Source: Betaproteobacteria bacterium
GTDB lineage: Bacteria > Pseudomonadota > Gammaproteobacteria > Burkholderiales > JAHFRG01
Length of the DNA stretch: 6,171 nt
Assembly (NCBI GenBank): GCA_023258935.1
Contig: JAHFRG010000032.1
Span: 2,229 to 8,399, forward strand
Reading direction: 5' to 3'
The notes under the pieces were generated by a model. That model was not told where the DNA came from. It saw nothing but the letters and a program-made list of their open reading frames with translations, and ran no database searches. Position numbers and translations under genes: made by a program. Positions 1-6,032 of this stretch are shown here, in pieces; position 1 is the first letter of the stretch; every line of letters begins with the position of its first letter.

Positions 1-41
1 ATCGCCGTGACTGCAAAACGCCCTTTGGTTGTCAATCGCAT
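1..41 (-). CDS. iscR: IscR, Fe-S cluster regulator (5' end only)
   Basis: Thirteen codons plus two bases are present, starting with ATG at 41 and reading MRLTTKGRFAVTA. This is the characteristic N-terminus of IscR, the Rrf2-family winged-helix regulator that carries a [2Fe-2S] cluster and controls Fe-S cluster assembly genes. The start is supported by an AGGA ribosome-binding sequence (complement at 49-52) 7 nt upstream. The Cys cluster ligands lie outside the window, so cluster binding cannot be checked here. The gene lies downstream of cysE on the same strand, an order known from other proteobacteria (for example Azotobacter), where iscS, iscU and the rest of the isc genes follow. A near-perfect Type 1 IscR operator in front of it indicates autoregulation, as in E. 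coli. The identification rests on a short peptide, but operator and context agree with it. Confidence 0.88.
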   Translation of the reverse strand, partial: MRLTTKGRFAVTA

Positions 42-67
42 AGGTCCATCCTAAAGCCGGTTAGTTA

Positions 68-92
68 ATACCTGATTAAATTAGTCAAGTAT
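68..92 (-). promoter_or_regulatory. Type 1 IscR operator in front of iscR
   Basis: Read on the minus strand, this 25-bp near-palindrome begins ATACTTGACT and ends AATCAGGTAT around an AT-rich centre. It matches the published E. coli Type 1 IscR consensus (left part ATASYYGACT, right part AGTCRRSTAT) at 24 of 25 positions; the one deviation is A for G in the right half. Type 1 sites are bound by the [2Fe-2S] form of IscR and mediate repression. The site lies 26 bp upstream of the iscR start codon and covers the predicted -10 element and start point, a position suited to autorepression. Confidence 0.85.
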
Positions 93-116
93 ACAATACC
101 CGAGTTTTCTAGTCCA
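88..116 (-). promoter_or_regulatory. Predicted sigma-70 promoter of iscR
   Basis: On the minus strand a -35 element TGGACT (complement at 111-116, 4/6 to consensus) is separated by 17 bp from a -10 element TATACT (complement at 88-93, 5/6). Transcription would begin near position 81 and give a leader of about 40 nt. The -35 overlaps the cysE stop codon and the -10 overlaps the IscR operator. An alternative reading uses the TTGACT inside the operator (83-88) as the -35, but its downstream -10 candidates are poor. This is a prediction from motif and spacing alone. Confidence 0.55.
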
Positions 117-861
117 CTATTTTGTTCAGGTAGTTCGGGTCGAATTTGTCCGCTGTGGCACGCTCGTCCTCGACTTTTGCCCCCAGCTTTTCAAGTTGTT
201 TCATGATCGCCTCGATTCGCTGGTCGATGTTCACGGTATGGTCAAGCAGTCCGTGGATTGCTTGCGCCACCGGGTCGTTCTCATCGCGGCTCACTGCATA
301 AGCTGAAAAACCCATTTTTTCCGCGGTCTTGGCGCGCGCCGCCTCATGCTCGGTATCCACTATGCGCGCGGGTATCCCAACCGCGGTCGCACCCGCAGGG
401 ACTTCTTTTACAACGACTGCGTTGGAACCGATCCTTGCACCTTCACCTATCAAAATAGGCCCCAGAATTTTCGCGCCAGCACCAATTACCACGCCTTTGC
501 CCAAAGTGGGATGGCGCTTGCCCTTGTTCCAGGAGGTGCCCCCGAGCGTCACCCCGTGATAGAGCGTGCAATCATCCCCGATTTCAGAAGTTTCGCCGAT
601 GACCACGCCCATGCCGTGATCAATGAATACGCGTCTGCCGATTTTCGCTCCGGGATGAATTTCAATCCCGGTAATCCAGCGCGCAAAATGCGAAACCAAG
701 CGTCCCAGCCATTTAAAATCCGCGCTCCATAGCCAGTGGGAAAACTTATGAATCAGCAGCGCGTGAAAGCCGGGGTAGCAGGTAATCACCTCCCAAGTGG
801 TTCGCGCCGCCGGATCGCGGTCGAAAACAACGGCAATATCCTCTTTAATTTCTTCAAACAT
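109..861 (-). CDS. cysE: Serine O-acetyltransferase
   Basis: CysE transfers acetyl from acetyl-CoA to L-serine, making O-acetylserine, the carbon acceptor for sulfide in cysteine synthesis; it is cytosolic. The 250-residue protein is of the short type (as in Bacillus), without most of the N-terminal helical domain of the 273-residue E. coli enzyme. A left-handed beta-helix of hexapeptide repeats spans about residues 66-165. By gap-free alignment to E. coli, His82 (IDHGMG) is the catalytic base, Asp16 and Asp81 match the serine-binding Asp92 and Asp157, and His117 (KRHP) matches His193. Glu67 replaces the dyad Asp143, as is usual in short CysE. Residues about 196-235 look helical. The C-terminus ends KIVD, not in the Ile that docks into CysK. 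The start has only a weak GGA 6 nt upstream, but MFEEIKEDIAVVFDRDP fits the family N-terminus. The gap to trmJ is 54 bp. Its placement before iscR suggests a role in supplying cysteine for IscS. Confidence 0.95.
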   Translation of the reverse strand: MFEEIKEDIAVVFDRDPAARTTWEVITCYPGFHALLIHKFSHWLWSADFKWLGRLVSHFARWITGIEIHPGAKIGRRVFIDHGMGVVIGETSEIGDDCTLYHGVTLGGTSWNKGKRHPTLGKGVVIGAGAKILGPILIGEGARIGSNAVVVKEVPAGATAVGIPARIVDTEHEAARAKTAEKMGFSAYAVSRDENDPVAQAIHGLLDHTVNIDQRIEAIMKQLEKLGAKVEDERATADKFDPNYLNKIVD

Positions 862-898
862 AATCAGTCCGTTTGGCCTTAATAAGCATGAGTTTGCA

Positions 899-923
899 AT
901 ATCCTAGTAAATCAGTCAACTAT
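899..923 (-). promoter_or_regulatory. Second Type 1-like IscR operator, in front of cysE
   Basis: On the minus strand this 25-bp stretch begins ATAGTTGACT, matching the left half of the Type 1 consensus at all ten positions, followed by an AT-rich centre and ACTAGGATAT. In total it fits 22 of 25 consensus positions and is identical to the iscR operator of this window at 19 of 25. The three mismatches are all in the right half. It overlaps the last codons and stop of trmJ (916-923) and lies 37 bp upstream of the cysE start. The internal TTGACT (complement at 914-919) could serve as a -35, but the hexamer 17 bp downstream (CAAACT) is a weak -10. Function is inferred from sequence only. Confidence 0.6.
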
Positions 924-1638
924 GTTTAGACAAAGCCTTCAAAATACCTCTGAGAATATTGACTTCCTCTTTTTCCAGCCGCGCTCGCGCAAATAGCCTG
1001 CGCAATCTTTCCAATAGCCGCTTCGGCTGATCTGGATTCAAATATCCCGTGCTCACCATGGTTTTCTCCAATTGGCGGTAAAACATCTCAATTTCCTCGA
1101 AAGTTGCCGACTCAAATTCGCTTTCCCGTGCAGGAGGATTTTCAAGTGCCAGGCGCAACTCGTAGCACATTACCTGCACTGCGGCCGCCAGATTAAGTGA
1201 TGCATACTCCGGGTTTGCGGGAATGTACACCAGCATCTGGCATTTAATGGCTTCCTCGTTGCTTAATCCCGATGTTTCTCCGCCAAACACCAACGCCACC
1301 GGATGATGCCTAGCCTGCTCGAGCAGAATACCCGCCGCTTGTTTCGCGTAATAAGCGTTATGAGATAGCTCGCGAGGGCGCGCGCTCAATGCAGCTGCCA
1401 ACACAGTGCCGGAAAGTGCCTCGTCAAGGGATACGCACACACGTGCTTCAGTTAACACATCTAGCGCTCCCGCAGCGAGCATGTCGGCTTCATGATCTGG
1501 AAAATGTGTGGGGTTCACCATAACCAATGAGCTCAATCCCATGGTTTTCATTGCGCGCGCGCTGGCGCCGATGTTCCCGGGATGGCTGGTGTGGCTCAAT
1601 ATGATGCGAACGTTATCAAGCGGATTTTGCGGGTTCAT
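916..1638 (-). CDS. trmJ: tRNA (cytidine/uridine-2'-O-)-methyltransferase TrmJ
   Basis: TrmJ is a SPOUT-class (trefoil-knot) enzyme that uses S-adenosylmethionine to methylate the 2'-hydroxyl of nucleotide 32 in the tRNA anticodon loop. From ATG at 1638 the product has 240 residues. Motif 1 is HPGNIGASARAMKTMG (19-34, with the conserved Arg28), motif 2 is FGGETSGLSNEE (118-129), and motif 3, with the knot and dimer segment, is about 139-162 (IPANPEYASLNLAAAVQV). The second motif has Gly where E. coli has Arg (FGRE), a position I believe varies in the family. The C-terminal helical part (about 170-240) matches the TrmJ extension involved in tRNA binding. A TTG-initiated extension to 1674 is possible, but the added residues resemble no family member. 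The GGAG before the chosen ATG sits rather far away (14 nt). The adjacency to suhB (divergent) and to cysE-iscR is a conserved proteobacterial arrangement. Confidence 0.93.
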   Translation of the reverse strand: MNPQNPLDNVRIILSHTSHPGNIGASARAMKTMGLSSLVMVNPTHFPDHEADMLAAGALDVLTEARVCVSLDEALSGTVLAAALSARPRELSHNAYYAKQAAGILLEQARHHPVALVFGGETSGLSNEEAIKCQMLVYIPANPEYASLNLAAAVQVMCYELRLALENPPARESEFESATFEEIEMFYRQLEKTMVSTGYLNPDQPKRLLERLRRLFARARLEKEEVNILRGILKALSKHS

Positions 1639-1695
1639 ATTAGAATGACGCTCTCCCCGTACCCTTAACCCCAAGTCTGAATTCTGTTTTCAACC
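1639..1695. promoter_or_regulatory. Divergent trmJ/suhB intergenic region
   Basis: These 57 bp separate the divergent start codons, so promoters for both directions should lie here or reach into the neighbouring 5' ends. For trmJ a TTGAAA (complement at 1688-1693) could be a -35, but hexamers at 17-18 bp spacing match the -10 consensus at three positions at best. No convincing suhB promoter or Shine-Dalgarno sequence is visible; the bases before its ATG are TTTTCAACC. No strong palindrome or operator was recognised. Confidence 0.35.
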
Positions 1696-2493
1696 ATGCA
1701 TCCCATGCTCACTATTGCAGTAAAGGCCGCGCGTCGCGCAGGAAGCATTATCAACCGCGCGTCTCTCAATCTTGACGTGCTCACCGTAAGACATAAAACC
1801 TTCAATGATTTAGTGAGCGAGGTGGACAGTGCAGCGGAACAGGCGATTATCGAAGTGCTAAAGGACGCTTATCCCGAGCACGCGATTCTAGCAGAAGAGA
1901 GCGGCGCTCAGGGCGAATCCGAATATCTGTGGATTATCGATCCGCTGGATGGCACCACCAATTTTTTGCATGGATTTCCGCAATATGCAGTATCAATAGC
2001 GGTTTCGCACAAGCAGAGGCTCACCCAGGCAGTGATCTATGACCCGGGGCGCAATGAGCTATTCACCGCCACACGCGGGCGCGGCGCCTATCTCAACGAC
2101 CGCCGGCTGCGTGTGAGCAAGCGCATCAGGCTTACCGACGCGCTGATCGGCACCGGCTTTCCTTTCCGCGAGCTTAAGCATCTTGATAGCTATCTCGCGA
2201 TGTTCCGCGAAATCGTCAAAAACACTGCCGGCGTGCGCCGTGCTGGCGCTGCCTCGCTTGACCTTGCCTATGTCGCAGCGGGGCGACTGGACGGTTTCTG
2301 GGAAATGGGGCTCGGCCCTTGGGACATCGCGGCAGGTAATCTCCTGATTCAGGAAGCCGGCGGTTTGATCGGCGATTTCGAGGGCAACGACGCCTATCTC
2401 GAAAGCGGCAACGTAGTCAGCGGAAATCCGAAAATTTTTGCCCAACTCATCAAAATCCTGGCACCCCATTTGACACCCGCCCTCAGAAAATAG
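1696..2493 (+). CDS. suhB: Inositol-1-monophosphatase family protein SuhB
   Basis: SuhB is a Mg2+-dependent phosphatase that hydrolyses inositol monophosphates; in E. coli it also acts in the NusA/ribosomal-RNA antitermination complex. The 265 residues cover a complete family member (E. coli 267). Metal and substrate residues are visible: Glu67 in AEES, Asp82 and Asp85 in IDPLDGTTNF (81-90), and Asp210 in PWDIAAG (208-214). The N-terminus MHPMLTIAVKAARRAG is almost that of E. coli SuhB (MHPMLNIAVRAARKAG), which fixes the start although no Shine-Dalgarno sequence is seen. Divergence from trmJ is the same as in E. coli and supports the SuhB assignment over other inositol-phosphatase relatives such as CysQ. 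mutS follows after 16 bp and is probably in the same transcript. Whether the antitermination role applies here cannot be judged from sequence. Confidence 0.94.
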   Translation: MHPMLTIAVKAARRAGSIINRASLNLDVLTVRHKTFNDLVSEVDSAAEQAIIEVLKDAYPEHAILAEESGAQGESEYLWIIDPLDGTTNFLHGFPQYAVSIAVSHKQRLTQAVIYDPGRNELFTATRGRGAYLNDRRLRVSKRIRLTDALIGTGFPFRELKHLDSYLAMFREIVKNTAGVRRAGAASLDLAYVAAGRLDGFWEMGLGPWDIAAGNLLIQEAGGLIGDFEGNDAYLESGNVVSGNPKIFAQLIKILAPHLTPALRK

Positions 2494-2509
2494 CGCAGCA
2501 CCCCACGCC

Positions 2510-5095
2510 ATGGCCGAGCTCGTAACACAACAAACCAAATCGAATGGCCACACGCCGATGATGCAGCAGTACTTACGCATCAAATCGGCATATCCGGACA
2601 TGCTGGTGTTTTACCGCATGGGAGATTTTTACGAGTTTTTCTATGACGACGCCGAAAAAGCAGCGCGTCTTTTGGACATAACCTTGACCAGCCGCGGCGA
2701 GTCAGCAGGCCACCCAGTGAAAATGGCAGGGGTTCCGCATCATTCGGTCGAGCAGTATCTAGGGAAACTCATCAAGCTGGGCAAATCGGTGGCAATCTGC
2801 GAGCAGATCGGCGATCCAGCTCAAACCAAAGGGCCGGTGGAACGCAAGGTCACCCGCATCATCACTCCCGGCACGCTCACCGATTCAGGACTGCTCGATG
2901 AAAAACGCGAAAGTGTTTTACTCGCTATCGCTTCACATCAGTCCACTTTGGGACTGGCTTGGCTCAATCTTGCCGCAGGCCGGATGTGTGCGCTGGAAAT
3001 CGCCGAGAATCAGCTCGGCGCAGAGTTGGAGCGTTTACAACCTTCTGAAATCCTGCTGCCTGAGGATTTCACTCATCCCTTGTTTGAGAACCCTCTGCGC
3101 GCGGTGAAACGCCTGCCGCAGTGGCATTTCGATTTCGATGCGGCAACCCGAAATTTATGCAAACAATTCTGCACCCGCGATTTGAGCGGTTTCGGCTGCG
3201 AAGGGTTGCGCATGGCAATCGCAGCCGCCGGTGCGCTACTGGAATATGCCAAAACCACTCAGGGCACGGCGATAGTCCATGTTACTGCATTGCAGGTCCA
3301 GCACAGCGAAGCTTTTGTACGCATGGATGCGGCAACGCGTCGCAATCTGGAAATTTCTGAAACCATCCGCGGCGACAACGCACCGACACTGCTTTCATTG
3401 CTGGACACTTGCGCCACCAGCATGGGCAGTCGCCTGTTGCACCATTGGCTGCATCACCCTTTGCGCAACCAGCAAACCCTGCGCATGCGCCTGCAGGCGG
3501 TGTCTTTACTCCTTGAAGCGCGCGCGTATCGCGGCGTTCACAAAGTACTCAAGCATTGCGCTGACATAGAGCGCATCGCTTCGCGCATTGCGCTCAAAAC
3601 CGCCCGCCCGCGCGACCTATCCGGACTGCGCGACAGCTTAAAACACATGCCGTCGTTACAGCAAGCATTGGTTGCGCTTACCAGCCCGCGGCTTTCTGAA
3701 CTATCGGCTGCAGTCACCGTGCCCGAAGCGCTGTCAAGCCTCTTGCAAAACTCATTGCAAACCGAACCCGCAGCGTTGTTGCGCGATGGCGGAATAATTG
3801 CGGATGGTTTTGATGCCGAGCTCGACGAGCTGCGCGCGCTTCAGAGCAATTGCGGACATTTTCTAATGCAGCTCGAAGCGCGCGAACGGAGCCGCACTGG
3901 CTTGAGCACGCTGAAAGTGGAATTCAATAAGGTTCATGGTTTTTATATTGAGGTTTCGCGCGCGCAGGCGGAGCACGTTCCCGAAGATTACCGGCGCCGC
4001 CAGACCATGAAAAATGCCGAACGATTCATTACCCCGGAGCTGAAAACATTTGAAGACAAAGCATTATCGGCAACGGAGCGGGCATTGGCGCTGGAAAAGC
4101 AGCTTTACGAGGAATTGCTGAACGCCTTAGCGCCTTATATCCCAACCTTGCAAAAAACGGCTGTTGCAGTTGCCGAGCTGGATGTGCTCGCCGCCTTTGC
4201 CGAGCGGGCGGCGAGCCTCGACTACACTCTGCCTGAATTCAGCGATGAGCCGGAAATCCTTATTGAAGATGGACGGCACCCGGTGGTGGAAAAGCAGGTC
4301 GAACATTTCATTGCCAACAGCGCCAGGCTATCACGCACACGGCAGATGCTGCTTATCACCGGCCCCAACATGGGCGGCAAGTCCACCTATATGCGGCAAA
4401 CGGCGCTGATTGTGCTGCTTGCGCATTGCGGTTCGTTTGTACCGGCAAAAAGCGCAGTAATTGGTCCTATTGATCAGATTTTTACGCGCATCGGTTCTTC
4501 CGACGACCTTGCCGGCGGACGCTCCACTTTCATGGTGGAAATGACCGAAGCAGCCAACATCCTGCACTATGCGAGCGACACCAGTTTGGTGCTGGTGGAT
4601 GAAATCGGGCGTGGCACTTCCACCTTCGATGGCCTTGCGCTCGCCTGGGCAATTGCCGGGCAACTATTGGAAAAGAACCGCTCATTCACTCTGTTCGCCA
4701 CTCACTATTTCGAGCTTACCCGTCTTGCTCAAAACTATGCCCAAGTGGTGAATGTGCATCTTGATGCAATCGAGCACCATGACCATATCGTTTTCCTGCA
4801 TGCGGTAGAAGATGGTCCGGCAAACCAAAGTTACGGCTTGCAGGTGGCGCAGCTTGCCGGAGTGCCGCAACCGGTTCTCCGCACCGCAAAAAAATATCTG
4901 CTCAAACTCGAGCAGGAAGGGATAAGCAGGAGCTCTCAGGAAGATTTGTTCACACCACAGCCGAAAGTGGATCCGGCTGTGACAGAACATCCGTTACTGC
5001 AGTTACTGAAAACAGCCGATCCTGATCAAATGAGCCCGAAACAGGCGCTGGAACTTATCTATCGACTGAAACAGGGATTTAAAAAGACTCAGTGA
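2510..5095 (+). CDS. mutS: DNA mismatch repair protein MutS
   Basis: MutS is the cytoplasmic ATPase that recognises base mismatches and small loops and recruits MutL. The 861-residue product is full length (E. coli 853) and keeps a constant +4 offset at the key sites. The mismatch-reading Phe-x-Glu is Phe40/Glu42 in GDFYEFF. The connector, lever and clamp domains occupy roughly 130-570. Walker A GPNMGGKST is 618-626 (Lys624), Walker B is LVDEIGRGTS with Asp697/Glu698, and the ATPase His is 732 (FATHYFELT). The C-terminal tetramerisation helix pair ends with DPDQMSPKQALELIYRLK, where Asp839 and Lys844 correspond to E. coli Asp835 and Arg840. The start is fixed by alignment (HTPMMQQYLR at 14-23). 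No Shine-Dalgarno sequence lies in the 16-bp gap after suhB, so translational coupling or readthrough from suhB is likely. The 3' end overlaps convergent slyD by 7 bp. No disruption is seen, so it should be functional. Confidence 0.97.
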   Translation: MAELVTQQTKSNGHTPMMQQYLRIKSAYPDMLVFYRMGDFYEFFYDDAEKAARLLDITLTSRGESAGHPVKMAGVPHHSVEQYLGKLIKLGKSVAICEQIGDPAQTKGPVERKVTRIITPGTLTDSGLLDEKRESVLLAIASHQSTLGLAWLNLAAGRMCALEIAENQLGAELERLQPSEILLPEDFTHPLFENPLRAVKRLPQWHFDFDAATRNLCKQFCTRDLSGFGCEGLRMAIAAAGALLEYAKTTQGTAIVHVTALQVQHSEAFVRMDAATRRNLEISETIRGDNAPTLLSLLDTCATSMGSRLLHHWLHHPLRNQQTLRMRLQAVSLLLEARAYRGVHKVLKHCADIERIASRIALKTARPRDLSGLRDSLKHMPSLQQALVALTSPRLSELSAAVTVPEALSSLLQNSLQTEPAALLRDGGIIADGFDAELDELRALQSNCGHFLMQLEARERSRTGLSTLKVEFNKVHGFYIEVSRAQAEHVPEDYRRRQTMKNAERFITPELKTFEDKALSATERALALEKQLYEELLNALAPYIPTLQKTAVAVAELDVLAAFAERAASLDYTLPEFSDEPEILIEDGRHPVVEKQVEHFIANSARLSRTRQMLLITGPNMGGKSTYMRQTALIVLLAHCGSFVPAKSAVIGPIDQIFTRIGSSDDLAGGRSTFMVEMTEAANILHYASDTSLVLVDEIGRGTSTFDGLALAWAIAGQLLEKNRSFTLFATHYFELTRLAQNYAQVVNVHLDAIEHHDHIVFLHAVEDGPANQSYGLQVAQLAGVPQPVLRTAKKYLLKLEQEGISRSSQEDLFTPQPKVDPAVTEHPLLQLLKTADPDQMSPKQALELIYRLKQGFKKTQ

Positions 5096-5568
5096 TAATG
5101 CCCGTCCTCGTGGTGGACGTGACCGTGCGTAATTTCCTCCTCGGTGGCGACACGCACCTCGATCACGATGCAGGATATATTCAGCGTCTGTCCGGCGAGC
5201 GGATGGTTGCCATCAACTATCACCTTGTCTTGTGCGACGTTGGTAACAGTGTAGATCATCGCTTCTTCCGAACCTTCCGTGCTCCCCTCGAACTGCATGC
5301 CAACCGCGACATTTTGAGGGAACAGATGGCGCGGCTCGGTGCGCACCAGTTCGCCGTCGTATTCGCCAAAGGCGTCTTCAGGCTCCATGGTCACCTTGCA
5401 GCTGTCGCCCGCGCTTTTGCCTTGTAGCGCTTCCTCCACCATCGGGAACATTCCGTGGTAGCCACCATGCAAATAGCTTATCGGCTTGGACGTTTTTTCC
5501 ACAAGCCTGCCATTGGCATCGCTGAGTTCATAGTTGATTGAAACCACCGTGTCCCTTGCGATTTTCAT
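5089..5568 (-). CDS. slyD: FKBP-type peptidyl-prolyl isomerase SlyD
   Basis: SlyD is a cytosolic prolyl cis-trans isomerase and chaperone that also binds nickel and assists hydrogenase or urease metallation in some species. The 159-residue protein has a split FKBP domain (about 1-68 and 125-145; YLHGGYHGMFPMVEEALQGK at 32-51) with the insert-in-flap chaperone domain between (about 70-122), which carries the signature VDGNHPLAGQ. The C-terminal tail (148-159) is HGHVHHEDGHYH, six His in twelve residues. It is much shorter than the roughly 45-residue His/Cys-rich tail of E. coli SlyD (196 residues) and has no Cys, so metal capacity is probably lower. Its ATG overlaps the bcp stop (ATGA), with AAAGAG just upstream as a modest ribosome-binding site, implying coupled translation. 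Its stop lies inside the 3' end of convergent mutS. The alternative name FkpB/SlpA fits less well because of the His tail. Confidence 0.93.
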   Translation of the reverse strand: MKIARDTVVSINYELSDANGRLVEKTSKPISYLHGGYHGMFPMVEEALQGKSAGDSCKVTMEPEDAFGEYDGELVRTEPRHLFPQNVAVGMQFEGSTEGSEEAMIYTVTNVAQDKVIVDGNHPLAGQTLNISCIVIEVRVATEEEITHGHVHHEDGHYH

Positions 5569-6032
5569 TTAAGCTCTTTAATTAGATTCAATACTTCCGC
5601 AGCATGGCCGCGCGCGTTTACGCTATAAAACGCGTAGCGCAGGACGCCGTACTTGTCTATGATGAAAGTGGAGCGCACTACACCGGCTTTTTTCTTCCCT
5701 TCAACTTTTTTTTCCTGTAATACACCGTATTTCCTGCACACTTCCCCTTCGGTATCGGCCAGCAACTGTACAGTGAGCCCGTGCTTGTCGCGGAACGAGC
5801 CGTGACTCAAGCAGTCATCCATACTTACTCCGAGCACGATGGTATTGAGATTAGCGAATTCGTCATCTAAGTCACTGAATTCGATCGCCTCAATGGTGCA
5901 ACCGGGCGTATCGTCTTTAGGATAAAAATACAGCACCACGTTGTTTTTGTTTTTAAACCCGGAAAGGCCGACCATTTGCATGTCAGCATCGGGTAAATCG
6001 AATTCGGGTGCGGCAAGTCCTGTTTCCAACAT
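5565..6032 (-). CDS. bcp: Thioredoxin-dependent thiol peroxidase (Bcp/PrxQ peroxiredoxin)
   Basis: Bcp reduces hydrogen peroxide and organic peroxides through a peroxidatic cysteine, with electrons usually from thioredoxin. From ATG at 6032 it has 155 residues, the usual size. The active site is YPKDDTPGCTIEAIEF (37-52) with Pro38, Thr42 and Cys45, and the conserved Arg120 in RSTF. The resolving Cys of E. coli Bcp (position 50) is Ile here, and the alternative helix-3 position (about 80, as in Xylella PrxQ) has no Cys. The other cysteines, 74 and 99, are not at known resolving positions, so a 1-Cys-like cycle or a non-standard partner is possible. An upstream start at 6074 would add 14 residues, but a strong AGGAG 5 nt before 6032 and the family N-terminus MLETGLAAPEFDLP decide against it. 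It is the first gene of a two-gene unit with slyD and diverges from the cupin gene. Confidence 0.95.
   Translation of the reverse strand: MLETGLAAPEFDLPDADMQMVGLSGFKNKNNVVLYFYPKDDTPGCTIEAIEFSDLDDEFANLNTIVLGVSMDDCLSHGSFRDKHGLTVQLLADTEGEVCRKYGVLQEKKVEGKKKAGVVRSTFIIDKYGVLRYAFYSVNARGHAAEVLNLIKELK

Noticed and set aside
346..732. A 128-codon plus-strand open frame inside cysE.
   Set aside because: It is antisense to the conserved beta-helix coding region and its low-complexity product has no recognisable motif; it is a shadow of cysE.
1639..1674. A TTG-initiated extension of TrmJ by 12 residues.
   Set aside because: It has no ribosome-binding site, it is unlike known TrmJ N-termini, and it would take up most of the divergent promoter region.
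2059..2601. A 180-codon open frame on the minus strand across suhB and the start of mutS.
   Set aside because: It lies antisense to two well-conserved genes, its product resembles nothing recognisable, and its length fits a shadow frame in G+C-rich coding DNA.
5100..5117. A CGTCC/GGACG hairpin near the mutS-slyD junction as a possible terminator.
   Set aside because: The stem is only 5 bp with a 7-nt loop, has no T-run, and lies within the codons for the His-rich SlyD tail, which explains the repetitive sequence.
5706..5713. An A8 run in bcp (minus strand), in frame as A AAA AAA, which could be a -1 frameshift or slippage site.
   Set aside because: The -1 frame meets a stop two codons later and no downstream stem is evident, so it would only truncate the protein. 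The conserved C-terminal half is encoded in the normal frame.
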